Assembly (NCBI RefSeq): GCF_029873635.1 | Contig: NC_080419.1 | Coordinates: 68,228,823 to 68,292,822 of the forward strand | Direction: 5' to 3' | Length of the DNA stretch: 64,000 bases | From: Malania oleifera | Taxonomy: Eukaryota > Streptophyta > Magnoliopsida > Santalales > Ximeniaceae | Shown: positions 1 to 11,321 of the stretch, in pieces | How positions within the stretch are numbered: position 1 is the first letter of the stretch | Layout: each line of letters begins with the position of its first letter | The notes under the pieces: generated by a model | Database searches by the model: none | Told to the model about the DNA's origin: nothing | The model's input: only the letters and a program-made list of their open reading frames with translations | Program-made: the position numbers and the translations under genes

Positions 1-250
1 ATGTGTAATGTAAAGACCCAAAAAATAATAGTAATTAAATAAAAAGGAAATGGAGAATTTAAAGAAGGTAGAGCAGGGTTCGTCAATGAATTCCCTAGCT
101 TCATCAACGAACTCCCTCATACGTTCATGGACGAAGCTCAGTGTTTCGTCGACGAAGAGATACCGAGAGGAGGTGTTTTGGACCTGATGGTTCGTCAATG
201 AGATTCTTACCTTTGTCGACAAACTACCTTCTTCGTCTCATCAATTAGTA

Positions 251-302
251 CACGTGGCTCGTTACTCATCGATGAAGCCACGTGTCATGACGCCTATAAA
301 TA
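251..302 (+). promoter_or_regulatory. LTR U3 promoter: two G-boxes and TATA box
   Basis: CACGTG hexamers lie at 251-256 and 279-284, and TATAAATA at 295-302. This spacing is a plausible plant core promoter inside U3. Upstream, 70-250 holds repeated TTCGTCRAYGAA-like palindromes. G-boxes bind bZIP or bHLH factors in plants; activity here is inferred. Confidence 0.5.
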
Positions 303-1352
303 CATAGAATCGGGAATTCAGCATGAAAAATCTCTCTCTCCCTTATTTTCTCTTTATAAAATCTGGCTGCTCTGACTTCTCTCTACAAATTCGACTCCAT
401 TTCTCCCCAGTTTGACAATTAGAAGCTACCACAATGATCCTGGGGAGATTCTCTACAACTTAATCGGAGCAAAATTTCGATTTGAGAAGCTTGGGCACCA
501 TCCCAATTTCAAAGTAAGTAGATTATTTTGGTATTCCCAGTATTACCAGGTTTATGTGAGGCTAGATTTTGTATTGTATGAGAATATATTGGTATTTTGT
601 GGAGTAAAATTAGGGGTGTTATGATTTTAGGTTAGAGTGTTTTTGGGACCATGCATGCATGGGTTGAGGACCTCAGCAGTTATTTTTACCAAGAACCTAG
701 GTAAATTATAGTTTAGGAAATTACCAGTAGGCAGATTCAGAAAATATAAGTGTGATGATTTTCTAGGAAATTTAGTATTTTTATTGAGAAATTTTTGTAT
801 ATGTAATTGTAGGATTTTGAGGTTGGTACGTCGAGTGCGTGAGGGTTGAATTGGAGGCATGCCTCCTAGTCCGAAAGGTAAGAGAAATATGCTATACTGG
901 CTGATTTAGAAATACTTACCAGTAAAATATGATATATGATTATGGATGTTTTTAGAGTAAGAAAATTATATTGTTTTACAGATTTCAGTATATGTGTTTT
1001 ATTTAATTAATTGTGTGGCATGATAAATTTTTAGTACAGTACAAAATTTAAACATCTTTCATGTTGTCAGAATTTATGTAATTTTACATAGTTAAAATAT
1101 TCAGTTTTCTCTGTACCATGATTATATAGTTTATACAGAAAGCACAATATGTAGTATTAGCCAGAATTATGATTTATATAGATTATGATTTTTATAGCTT
1201 ATACAGAAATACGAAATTTAGTTTCAGTAAACCATGATATTCAGATTAAAGAACCATAACATTTAGATATATCAGTTTATTTAGATCAGTTATTACAACG
1301 TTATGGTTATTTTAGTTAAACAAAATCATGGTTAATCAGTAATATAGATAAT

Positions 1353-1850
1353 CAGACCCTAATGGATCAGATTAGTTTTCATAGCACTATATCGTAGCTA
1401 TTTCAGTTCAGAGTGCAACCACATATGTCAGATAGTATGTGGATTTTCAGCAGTCGATCATGCCTTTGTTGTGGACAGGCTCCCCGTCAGTTAGGGTTGA
1501 GGTGGCCGATCTGACTATCGGAGTTTAGTTTACTTATCCTGGTCGGCCAACCAGTGTTAAGTCCCGCCTACGGGCCGCACAACCCTTTCATATATATATA
1601 TATATAGTATCAGACCCTGATGGAGAAAATCAGTTTTTAGAGCACGGTACCGTAACTATTTTAATTCAGAGTGCAACCACATATCTTAGATAGTATGTAG
1701 ATTTTCAGCAGTTGATCGTGCCTTTATTGTGGATAGGCTCCCCATCAGTTAGGGTTGAGGTGGCCGATCTAACTATAGGAGTTTAGTTCACTTATCCTAG
1801 TTGGCCAACCAGTGTTAAATCCCACCTACGGGCTGCAGAACCCTGTCATA
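1353..1850 (+). repeat. Tandem duplication of about 240-260 bp in the LTR
   Basis: Two diverged direct copies, 1353-1610 and 1611-1850, each start CAGACCCT and contain the same blocks (GAGTGCAACCACATAT, GGCTCCCC, GGTTGAGGTGGCCGAT, GGCCAACCAGTGTTAA). The first copy ends in a (TA)n tract at 1591-1606. Confidence 0.85.
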
Positions 1851-2535
1851 AGGGTAAAATCATGATTTTTAGCTATCCTTCTAGGGAAGTTTTCTTAGTT
1901 ATTATTACTATATATCTAGATTTATAGAAACAACAGTCATACCTATAGATATTAAAAGTATGTTTGAATAAAATATTCAGATTTAGTTTACGTTAAGTAC
2001 CATAGGTGTGAGTTATATGGTGTATTATTTATATGTGTTTTCTCAAACTTAGTTGTTTACAACATATAGTACTTTTAAATAAGATATTACAGTTATACAA
2101 ACCCATTTGCCACACACTGGTAATAGTATATTTCATCTTATTTAGAGTTGTCTAATCCCAATAATTTATCACTTTTCAGGTGAACCAAATAGACGAGCAT
2201 ATCAGGCTCGAAGGTAGGGGAACTAAAGTACTGCCCTATCTATAGTGTAAGTATTTTGGGAAAGATGCATTTTTAAATAGTCCCTAGGAGATCAGATGGA
2301 AGATTTTTGGGAATGTTTATGTTGTCTGTATATTTTGGGAATATTGAAACTCTGGTATTGTAAAGGTGGTTGTATGTCTTTTTTTTTTACCGCTGCATAG
2401 GAAATTTTATGGATGTTCAGGCTTTCCGGTCCCTACTTGGATTAGGATGACGTTATAGATTTTATTTAGGGTATCAAAGTAGTAAAACTTTATGATCTAT
2501 ATATAAAAAATTGCATGAAAATTCAGGTCATTACA

Positions 2536-4840
2536 TGTATAGTGTAGGACTCGTCACACTTAGGACATCCAAGGACACCTACAGAATAGTTATCTTGACT
2601 CAACCTCATTGGTAAACTCTAAAAAAAACTCAAAATATGGGTTCACTCATCATATGTGAAGAGGAGTGTCTTGATCAAATATCCATATATTGTAAGGAAC
2701 AAGCACAAATTGTATGAAGTGGACTAGTCTAAAAAAGGGTCCAGCCTATTTGTGAGGTGTCGGGTCCTTCACCCTAGCATCTTCTCACCTACTCGCCATA
2801 TCCAACCAAGACCACCCAAGATCAACTTATTCAAAGACCAGTCATGAATACATCTGAGACATTGGCTGCTGAAGAGTCTTCATATGTGTAGAACATGTGT
2901 CGTGTCCCTAACTTGACTTTTATTGTAGTTGTGTGAAGCAGATATTAATCAAGAGTATTTCTTTTTTTTTTTGCTCATTCTTCAGTTTTTTTTCTTTCGA
3001 TAGTCAATTAGGACAATCATTACAATTCTTTTGTTGTCTTCATACCACCAATGAGAATTAAGCTCGAACAGAAGTCTATGAAATAAGTTTATCTCCAAAG
3101 ATGGCTCAGCCTTCATATCTTAAATAGGCTACAAGATCTAAGTTTCTATTTCCCCACTTGATGTCACCTCTAGGCTATCAAATTCAAGAAAAAGGCTAGT
3201 ATACAAAGAATATTCAGAAAAAGGGAAAGTTGAGTTTCAAGAAACCGAGTTGATATCAAAACTCGAAAGAATGAAAAATGGCTCAACAGTACCTCACAAG
3301 GTGTCATAGTCGTCACAGGTGCTCTCTTAGTGCTATTAAGGACCCCTAAATCTTATGAGTCACATGAACATGTGTTTTTAGCCTCGTGAGATACCATGTA
3401 GATACAGGAGTTTATATATCCAGATTAACACTAACGAACCACTAGTCAACCTACATAGAGTTTTGTCCCTAAATTAGCCATATAAAGGAAAACTAAACAT
3501 AGATGACCCACCACGTTGTCAAGGAGCATAATAGGGTCATGTTAGTGATGAGCCTAAACATGTAAATTCTAGATTATATGTAAGTATGCAAATGGTATAG
3601 ATTAGTGTTAATTATGGCATATTCCAAGTGTTCACTAAAAAATTTAAATTTTTGTCATTTTGTGCTAAAAGATGTCATGCAGTGTTTTTCCATGCAGCAT
3701 TGCCTACCCCCACCCCTAACTTAGAACTTCAGTGTCCTCACCAAAGTGGGAAAAGAAAGAAAAAACCTAGGTATAGGAGAGGATAGTGCATGGGGCTAAT
3801 AATAACAATCAGTTTACCTACAGCAAATATAGATAGAATCCAAAAATAGCATGCATGCAAAAATATAATGTAGCACAAAAGACAGGCAGCAATCAAAAGC
3901 ACCATGTATATTGTATTGATATCAAAAGGGCAGTACATAATGATTCGAGCAAATGGACTACCAAGAAAAACATGGTGATTGAGGAATAGCAAATAAAATA
4001 CAAGCAAAAGAAAAACAAAAGTGTGCCTCAAGACCACAATACATTTGGTGATTGCGCATAAAGGATCCTAAGCGGTTAGCCTCAGGCCTATCCTAATCTT
4101 CATCATTTGATTTTCCACCGTTATCATCCAAGTCACTACCCCCTAATTCCCCAGATGCATTAGAAGGAGTGTCTTCAGTAGACTCGGTATGCATAGCATC
4201 CTATTGACCTACAGAGGAATTGTTGGGTACTGTAGGAGACTCAATTGAAACGGGCATAGAGGATGGCACTCTAGTAGAAGCTGGAGGGTTTGATAAAGAT
4301 GCGAGAATGTGGTCCAGCTCTGGGACATATGGGAAGATATGATGAAGAATTGCGAAGACCATCTGAGCACCCTACGTGCACTCTTCTCGTATTTTGGCTA
4401 GGGAGTGGAGTATTGTGGAATGGAGGAGGGCAAGATCATGGTGCAGGCAGGCCAGACTATCCCCATTTGGAATGTCTTCTTGGAGCTCAAAAGATAGTGG
4501 GTGAGTCAGACTATCCCCTTAAATCTAAAATAGCCCCATAAATGGCATGACCGCCAATTACACATGAAATAGTGGGTGAGTCAGGATCTTTTAACTTAGG
4601 AACGAGGTGTTTTAATATCATTGAACTCATGTGCTTGGCCTGCTTAACCAAACCATCCATATGCCCCCTTGACTATTGTTCTTGTGCTGACAAGTCCTTA
4701 AGGAACTCTTTGAACATAAGTGATTGCTTGATACCCTCTAGGAGAGGCTTGTCAACCTTTAATTGTTTAAACATATCCCAGATGGACTCAGTTGAGGCCT
4801 CTTTCCTAAATATAGAAGGTGCACGAGGAGCTGTGGGATG
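2536..4840 (-). mobile_element. Left half of an old gypsy element (3' internal part), decayed
   Basis: 2536-3790 aligns by eye with 8130-9370 of the young gypsy element: both carry GGGTTCACTCATCATATGTG, the CGGGTCCTTCACCCTAGC block and the CTCACCTACTCGCCAT block. The element is on the minus strand, judged from its gag and primer-binding site at 54378-56304. 3790-4840 is decayed with no frame I recognise. The element is cut at 4840 by insertion of Sirevirus A and resumes at 54378. Confidence 0.7.
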
Positions 4841-5572
4841 TGTTGGCCTAGCATGGCTTACTAATGCTGTTTTGATGATAACAAATAAAAGGTGATTTAA
4901 CATGTTTTTTATGAGAGTAGTAATCTTCAGGTAACAGCTGTTTAAAGCTCAAGTTTAAGTTTAAGCAAAGCTCATTGCAAAACTTCATGTGAAAGGAATA
5001 TGAAAGCTCAAAGAATATGAAAGTATGAATACCAAAGAGAAATTGATGAAAGCTTAGAGAGTTAAAGCTCAAAGACAAAAATGACTTAACAATTAACAAG
5101 CTTGAAGACTCCAAAGCTTAGAATTTTTTAATGTCTTAAGAGAGTCTTTATGTAAGTACTTCATTCAAATGATAATTTGTTTGAATTTGAAGCTTATTAG
5201 GAATTCAATTGACTTAGAGACCATGTTTTGTAAAACCTTAGAAAATGCTTTTCAAAAGCCTTAACTTATTTGGGGAAAGCAAAGAGTAAAAATAATTTGG
5301 AAACAAAAATTTAAAATTCAGTTTTCTATTCTTTCCAGGCAACTGAGAAGGATTTCCCAGGCGACTGACTCGTATTTAAACTAATTGTGAACTAACTCAA
5401 GAGCACCCAAGCGACTGACTCCTGTCTTTCTAGTCAACTAACTCAGTTCTACCTTTGAAAATCTCTATTTTAAATGGATCTAGATGACTGACTCTAAATT
5501 CCCAGTCGAATGACTCATCGAGATTTAAATTTTAAACATTACGGGCACTTTCCAAATTTAATTTTTTTAAAT

Positions 5573-5652
5573 TCTAACAGTTATGAAAACTTGGGAAACA
5601 CTCCAAGTCACTTGGGGAACATGAAAAACTCTTGATTTATCATCTATAAATA
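5573..5652 (+). promoter_or_regulatory. U3 core promoter of element A (decayed MSA-like motif and TATA)
   Basis: TCTAACAGTTA at 5573-5583 is one base (a CpG G to A) from the plant MSA consensus YCYAACGGYYA. TATAAATA lies at 5645-5652. Upstream (5335-5520) are repeats of GGCGACTGACTC and its near complement, the A-family version of the palindrome array seen in the other LTRs. Confidence 0.45.
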
Positions 5653-6108
5653 ACTCTCCAATCCTAAGGATTCAAACACACCAAGCAATTATAGCAATAT
5701 AGCTCTCTTGCTCTCAAAACTCCCAATACTCTCAAAAGCTCTCTTGTGCTAATACTTTCTGAGTTTTTCTACTGAGGTTGCTATGAATCTCTTGCAAATT
5801 TTGAGTCTGCTCTAAATTATTTCAACCTAGAAAGAAAACTCACGGTGATATACTTCTAAAGGCTTCAAATTCTTTCAATTATTGTTTTGAATTGAAGTAT
5901 ATTATTATGCTGAATTGTTGTGCTAATTAGCTATGATCGAGAGTGTCTTTGTACACAAAATCTTGTTCTTATTTTTTTGTATACAGTTCAAGTTCTTGAA
6001 TCGTTGTTGGACAAAGCGTGGGGTATCGTTTTGAGAGGCGCACCCTAGCCTATTGAAGAAGGGATTGTAACGATTTGCTCCACTCGAAAAGGAGTGCTAC
6101 AGTGGAAT

Positions 6109-6130
6109 CCTTAGGTGGTCTTGCCTAAGG
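6109..6130 (+). promoter_or_regulatory. Conserved hairpin downstream of the TATA box (element A copy)
   Basis: CCTTAGG (6109-6115) pairs perfectly with CCTAAGG (6124-6130) across an 8-nt loop. It is preceded by AGTGGAATCC and followed by a GAGGATGTAGGC block. The same position holds CCTTGGG/CCCAAGG in C (32386-32406) and CCTTTGG/CCAAAGG in the D solo LTR (20746-20767), so the stem is kept while bases change. Confidence 0.6.
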
Positions 6131-6160
6131 TGAGGATGTAGGCTAGTGTAAGTCGAACCT

Positions 6161-7823
6161 TGACTCACTTGAAAAATGAGCAGCTCGAAAGCTATCCCAA
6201 GTATAGGAGTTCTATCGTGTAATATTAAGCCCAAGGGCTAGATCATCTCCTCAGGGAATGCGTTTTAATCTTAGATTTTACTTTCTTCCAATCGAAATTA
6301 AAAAGGTACTGAACTCAGTTCAGATTCGGGTTTTCAAGATTGTGGAGACTTAAATGAAAACACAAATTAAAGTCCTAAAACTATCACGCACGAAATTAAA
6401 TAATAATAATAATGAAAACCCTAGTCTACTTAAGGAAACACTAGATCATACTAACTAAAAATGGAAACTTTAAACATGGAATTAAAATAACAATAATGAA
6501 AACCCTAGTCTACTTAAGGAAACACTGGGACACGCGTTAATTAAAAATGGCAACCTAGAACATGGAATTAAAAACACACAATGGAAACTAAACTAGACAC
6601 ATACTAAAAAAAAAACTGAACCTACTAAAAATCGAACCTTTAGCACAATTAAGAGATCAAATCAAGACTCACAATTTAAATGCAAACATGAATTCAACGG
6701 AAATTTAAAAAACGTAAACAATAACGGAACACAATAAAAACACAACCTTTACTAATCATAGACCCTAACTAAATTGAATTTCGACAAAAAAAATATCTGA
6801 ATTTAATTAAGAATGCTAAATTAAAATAACTATCAATTAGATAAACAAAGAGATTAATTTAACAATAATGAAATACCCAACATTACTCAACTTAAACAGA
6901 AAGAAAGAAAACTCCAATAACATTAAAAAAAACTAAAATTTCTTCAATATTCCAAGATTCAAAGAAAAGTAAATAAAAGAAAGAAAGAAAGAAAGGAAAA
7001 GAGAGAGAGAGAAACAAATCCACGGAGCCGTGAAGTTGCTGCTGTGCTGGAGAAGTTGCTGCTGCGCTTTGGTGGTCCTGCTATGGAGTCGGCTAGTGTT
7101 CTGCTGTGCTTGGGGACTGTTGAAGATGGTGGAGGAGGCTGGCCGTACTGCAAGAGGGCAGAGGAGGCCAAGAGAAACAGAGGAAAGGGGGAGAGTGAGG
7201 GAGGAAAGACAAAGGGAAGGAAGAGAGACAAGGGGAGAGAAGCAGAATTGAAAAGAATAAAAAAAAAAAAAAAACTAACTAAAGAAGAAGAAGAAGAAGA
7301 AGAAGAAGAAGAAGGAGAAGAGGAGAATGGGGAGCCATGGGAGCTCCTCCGCAGGAAGAGGAAAAGAAGGGTTAAATAGGATAGGGGGGAAAGCCCTAGA
7401 CCCAGATAGGAGACCCGACCCGGCAACTTGACCCAATTGGAGTTGACCCGAATTGCTATATTTTTTCATTTTTTTTATTCTCTGTTCATCACAAATCTGA
7501 CTCTTCTGGAGCCCGTATCTTATAAAACTCAAAACAGGAAAGTTGTAGATAATCCTTTCCTCTTTCTCTAGAAATTTGAATCGTCTTGATCGAAGCTCGG
7601 ACAGAAAAGTTATACATAAAATACGAACAGGTGTTGGTTTTGGTTCCGGGGAATTTTCCTGCGACAAAAAAAATACCAAAACATCATAAATAGTGCAATA
7701 AAGTTCAAGAATGATGATTTTGGCACTTCATTAAAATATTGGACAATTTTGGACATTTAATTAAAAATATAAATCGTAAAGCCCGGGTTAAACATCCAAT
7801 TACGCAGTTTTGACGCGTAATCA
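6161..7823 (-). repeat. 3' LTR of the gag-only gypsy element
   Basis: 1663 bp, starting TGACTCACTTG and ending GACGCGTAATCA on the plus strand. It contains a GAA tract (7282-7313) and a CTG/GCT-rich stretch (7030-7160). Open frames over the GAA tract are low-complexity by-products. Confidence 0.92.
7282..7313. repeat. (GAA)n microsatellite in LTR
   Basis: About ten GAA units. The same tract recurs in the partner LTR near 12434-12466 with a slightly different length. Confidence 0.9.
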
Positions 7824-9510
7824 CACTCCTCAACTAACGTTTTGCTAGTTTCTAGCAAATGACGTGAATGAATCTCAGGGACTACATACTCCAGTAATCA
7901 TGAAATCAATGCACATGCGACATAACTATACCACTTCACATACAAGAACATAACTGAATTTCACACAAGCTCGTTCATATTTAATGCACATGACTCCAAA
8001 GCACGTCACTAATGCAAGTTTCATCGTTTATATGTGATTTGAGAGTAGTATACTGACATAAAGTTAATCAATGGCACATTCAGAGTTAATGTAATCACAT
8101 AAGTTCGAGTATAAATCGGTAAACTCTTGAGGTGTGTGTGATGTGTGTGACTCAGTACACCTAGGACGCCAGTGGACACCTACAGAACGGTCGCTTTGAC
8201 TCCGCCTAACTGGTATACCCTCAAGAACACTCAAAGAAAATGGGTTCACTCATCATATGTGAGGAGGAGTGTCGCGATCAAACATCTCACATATTAAAAG
8301 GAACAACGCTAAGTATATGGAGTGGACTAGTCTGGAAAGGATCTAGCCTACTTATGAGGTGTCGGGTCCTTCACCCTAGCATCTTCTCACCTACTCGCCA
8401 TGTCCAACCGAGACCACCCTAGATCAACTCATTCACAAACTTGTTGTGAATACATCTGAGGCATTAATCAGTTGAAGAATCTTAATACGTGGAAAATATG
8501 TGTCGTCCTTGACTTTTTGTGATATGTATTTCGGCCGGCATTGACTTTTCATTTCATGCGCATGTGTGTTGCTTATTCTTTTTTTCTCTGCTCATTCTTT
8601 ATTTTTTTTCTTTTCTTGAGCAATAAGGACAATCATAACACTTCTTTTGTAATCTTCATACCATCAATGGGAATTGAGCTCGAATAGGAGTTCATGAATT
8701 AAGTCTATCTCTAGGGGTGGCTCAGCCTTCACATTTTGAGTAGGCTACAAGACCTAGGTTTCTATCTCCCCACTATGTGTCACCTCTAGGCTAGCAAATC
8801 AAAACATAGACTAGTGTATAAAGGAATCATCCAGAAAAAGAGAATTGAGTTCCAAGAACTCTGATTTGATATTAACGCTCAAAAGGATGATAAATAGCTC
8901 AAGGATATCTCACAAGGTGTCATAGTCTCCACGGGTGCTCTCTCAATGCTCACAGGAAACCCTAAGTGCAATGAATCACGTGAATGTGTTTATTCAGTCC
9001 CGTGAGATGCCGTATAAATACAGGAAATTATATAGTCAAATTAACACGAATGTACTACCAATCAATTCTTCATGGAGTCATAAGATCATATAGAGAGAAA
9101 CTACGCATGATTGACTCAAGTGTGTCATTCATAAGTTATATGCAAGTATGCGAAGGGTATACAAAGTGTTAAGCATGACATAGTGCAATGTAATTCCTCA
9201 GTGCTCCTCCTTTCTTTCTCTCTTTCTTTGATTTTTTTTTTTTGATTTTTTTTTATTTTTTGTTTTTAAAACCCAGTACGTGTACGTGCACAGTGTCACA
9301 TGCGAATGCTCATCCCCGCCAACTAAAGTGGAACATTGTCCTCAATGTGAAAGCATAGGGGAAATAGAAAATACTGTGCACGGGAAAAGTAAGGCGTACC
9401 TGAGTGGCGAAATAATGGAAAACAAAGATCGAACTACGAGAAAATAGACCTAAAAACTAACTAAAAATAAAATAAGATAAAATAAAAGGAAAATAAGGGA
9501 AAGAAAAACA
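7824..9510 (-). other. Non-coding 3' internal region of the gag-only gypsy element
   Basis: No open frame of note lies between the end of gag and the 3' LTR. 8130-9370 is shared with the old element at 2536-3790, so the spacer is an old, conserved part of this lineage rather than a recent deletion scar. It contains T-rich runs near 9235-9270. Confidence 0.7.
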
Positions 9511-11184
9511 TCATAATTGTCTTGGCGGAGGCTCTGGAGGAATTTCGTCTGGTGGCCGCAGGTCTATAAATTGCACCGGCGGTTCTCCAAATTTAAGCCG
9601 CCACAGTGGATCAGTCTTCATACCTGCACGAAAATCAACCTCAAATGAATTAATGCGTGTCAAAGTACCAAACAATTTGTGTGTAGGTCGACCCTCGTGT
9701 GTGGATAAGAAAGGGTCTTTATTCAACATTGTGTCCAGGAAATGTGCTTCTTTACGAACTAACGTGTGATGGGAAGTTATTGGAGCAATTACCTGTAGTT
9801 CTTCAAAAGCATTAACATTAAAAGTTTTACCTGGTTCTTTGAAAATTATATGCTCACCAGACTGGTCACCCTCTTTATCGGGTGTACATATCATCATACT
9901 ACTGCAAGAGTCTGCCTCCACATTAAGCTCCTTAACATCTGATTCAGGCGGGAGTGACGGTTTCACGATTTCTGAGCTCGGAGTATGAGGTACCACAGGT
10001 TGGTACTCCGTATAAGTATCAGTCTCATCATCAACTAAATGCTCCACTTTTGGGCTCGTTTCCTCTGATTTTTCTTTGAATTCATCTATTTCATCCGTAA
10101 CTTCCGGTGTTGGGACAACTGTTTGCCCGGCGATGAGCATTTCAGATTGGGGATCGTCTTTCTCGCTACTGAAGGTGATGGTGGCCTCTGCTGTCTAAAG
10201 AGAAACATCATGTATTTGTTGTTGCGGTTGCTGGTACTCTTGAGAACTAGGCTGAGGTTCCACGAATGATTCCTCTTGTTCTAAGATGTCCAACTGCGTA
10301 CTTATCGCATTAATGGTATCCCGCAATTCATTATTATGATCGACTTGAGTTTGCATGAATTGTTGGAGCATGTTCGCCATCTGTGTTATGCTATCCTCGA
10401 AAAGGTCTGACGACGTACAGCTCGGAGAGATCTGTTGTGGCTGATATTGAGGCGGAGGGTTGTTTGGGCATTTTGGTGGTTCATATGCATCACCATCACT
10501 AATTGTGCTGATAGGGTGTGCAGTCATGGGTGCCTGAGTGCATCGTGTGTTCCACTGTGGGACATTATCAACTAAGTAATCAAAGAATGATAATACCTGA
10601 TCTGGATCCTCACTGATGGACTCTCCATTAGACATAGTTTGGACAAAACACTTGCAATCAGGAGTAAGAGCAGTATAAAAACAATCAGCTAACCTCCATG
10701 AGTCGAACCCGTGATGTGGACAAGTGCTTAGTAGATCCTTGAATCGCTCCCAGCAAGCCAGAAATGTCTCGTCATCCTGCTGCACAAAATTAAGAATCTG
10801 TTCCTGCAAAAATTGAGTTATCTGTGAGGGACAAAATGCATGCAGGAATTCACGCTCCATATCAACCCAATTAATGATAGAATGAGGTCTCATAGAATGA
10901 AACCAAATCAGTGCCCTATCTTGCAAAGTAGCAAGAAATAAATTCAATCTCGTAGATTCGTCAGTTCTAGCATGAGAGAAAAACATGTTGCAGGTTAACT
11001 CAAACTCTGCTAGGTGCTGATAAGGGCACTCAGATTCCGACCCGTAGAACTCGGGTAGCAATGAGGTCCTCCTGCGCTGCATCATGAAATTAAGCTTGTA
11101 ATAAGGCAAAATAGTGGAAGAGGATGCAGTGGCATATTCAAGCTGCGAAAAATCCATTATCGTGCGCGGTGCAGGTGCAGCCAT
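9511..11184 (-). pseudogene. Gypsy gag polyprotein, one in-frame stop
   Basis: One reading frame runs 558 codons from the ATG at 11184 to the stop at 9511, broken only by TAG at 10195-10197 after residue 329. Residues about 45-200 show the plant retrotransposon gag fold (family PF03732), including YQHLAEFE, RALIWFHSMRP and FKDLLSTCPHHGF. Gag would form the particle that packages element RNA. A Gln-rich stretch precedes the stop. The second part (209 aa) is acidic and ends in a proline-rich tail without protease or zinc-knuckle motifs. No pol follows. The stop context (TAG ACA) is not the known plant readthrough type, so a simple mutation, perhaps CAG to TAG, is likeliest. Confidence 0.85.
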
Positions 11185-11298
11185 TTTTCAAAATTCAAAA
11201 TTTTTTTTTTTCTGTTTTTCTTGTTTTCTATTTTTTTTTTTTTATAAAACTAATAAAAATGATTGGAAAAACGCAAATTTGAGACTAAGACCGACATT

Positions 11299-11315
11299 CC
11301 TCGGCAACGGCGCCA
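11299..11315 (-). other. Primer-binding site, tRNA-Asp
   Basis: Read on the minus strand, TGGCGCCGTTGCCGAGG sits a few bases inside the 5' LTR. It is complementary to the 3' end of plant tRNA-Asp (CCCCGGCAACGGCGCCA) with one mismatch. It fixes the element's orientation as minus. Confidence 0.85.
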
Positions 11316-11321
11316 AAAACT

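Larger units (their letters stand above)
4..2535 (+). mobile_element. Ty3/gypsy chromovirus-like LTR (solo or terminal copy)
   Basis: The segment opens TGTAATG and closes GGTCATTACA, the TG...CA inverted ends common in plant chromovirus (Tekay/Del-like) LTRs. It has a TATA box near 295 and no long open frame, and is followed directly by the decayed gypsy internal sequence starting at 2536. Only three bases precede it in the window, so a target duplication cannot be tested. It could be a solo LTR or the 3' LTR of an element lying to the left. Confidence 0.65.

Noticed and set aside
412..624. Short open frame after the first LTR promoter
   Set aside because: It lies inside the LTR, has no recognisable domain and no sister copy to test.
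4290..4895. Two open frames near 4290-4895
   Set aside because: They lie on the strand opposite to the old gypsy element and the second crosses the A LTR junction at 4841.
6959..7426. Long Ser/Phe/Leu-rich open frame on the minus strand
   Set aside because: It is the reverse of the (GAA)n and G/A-rich tract in the gypsy LTR; the matching frame at 12047-12577 differs with tract length. Low complexity, no motif.
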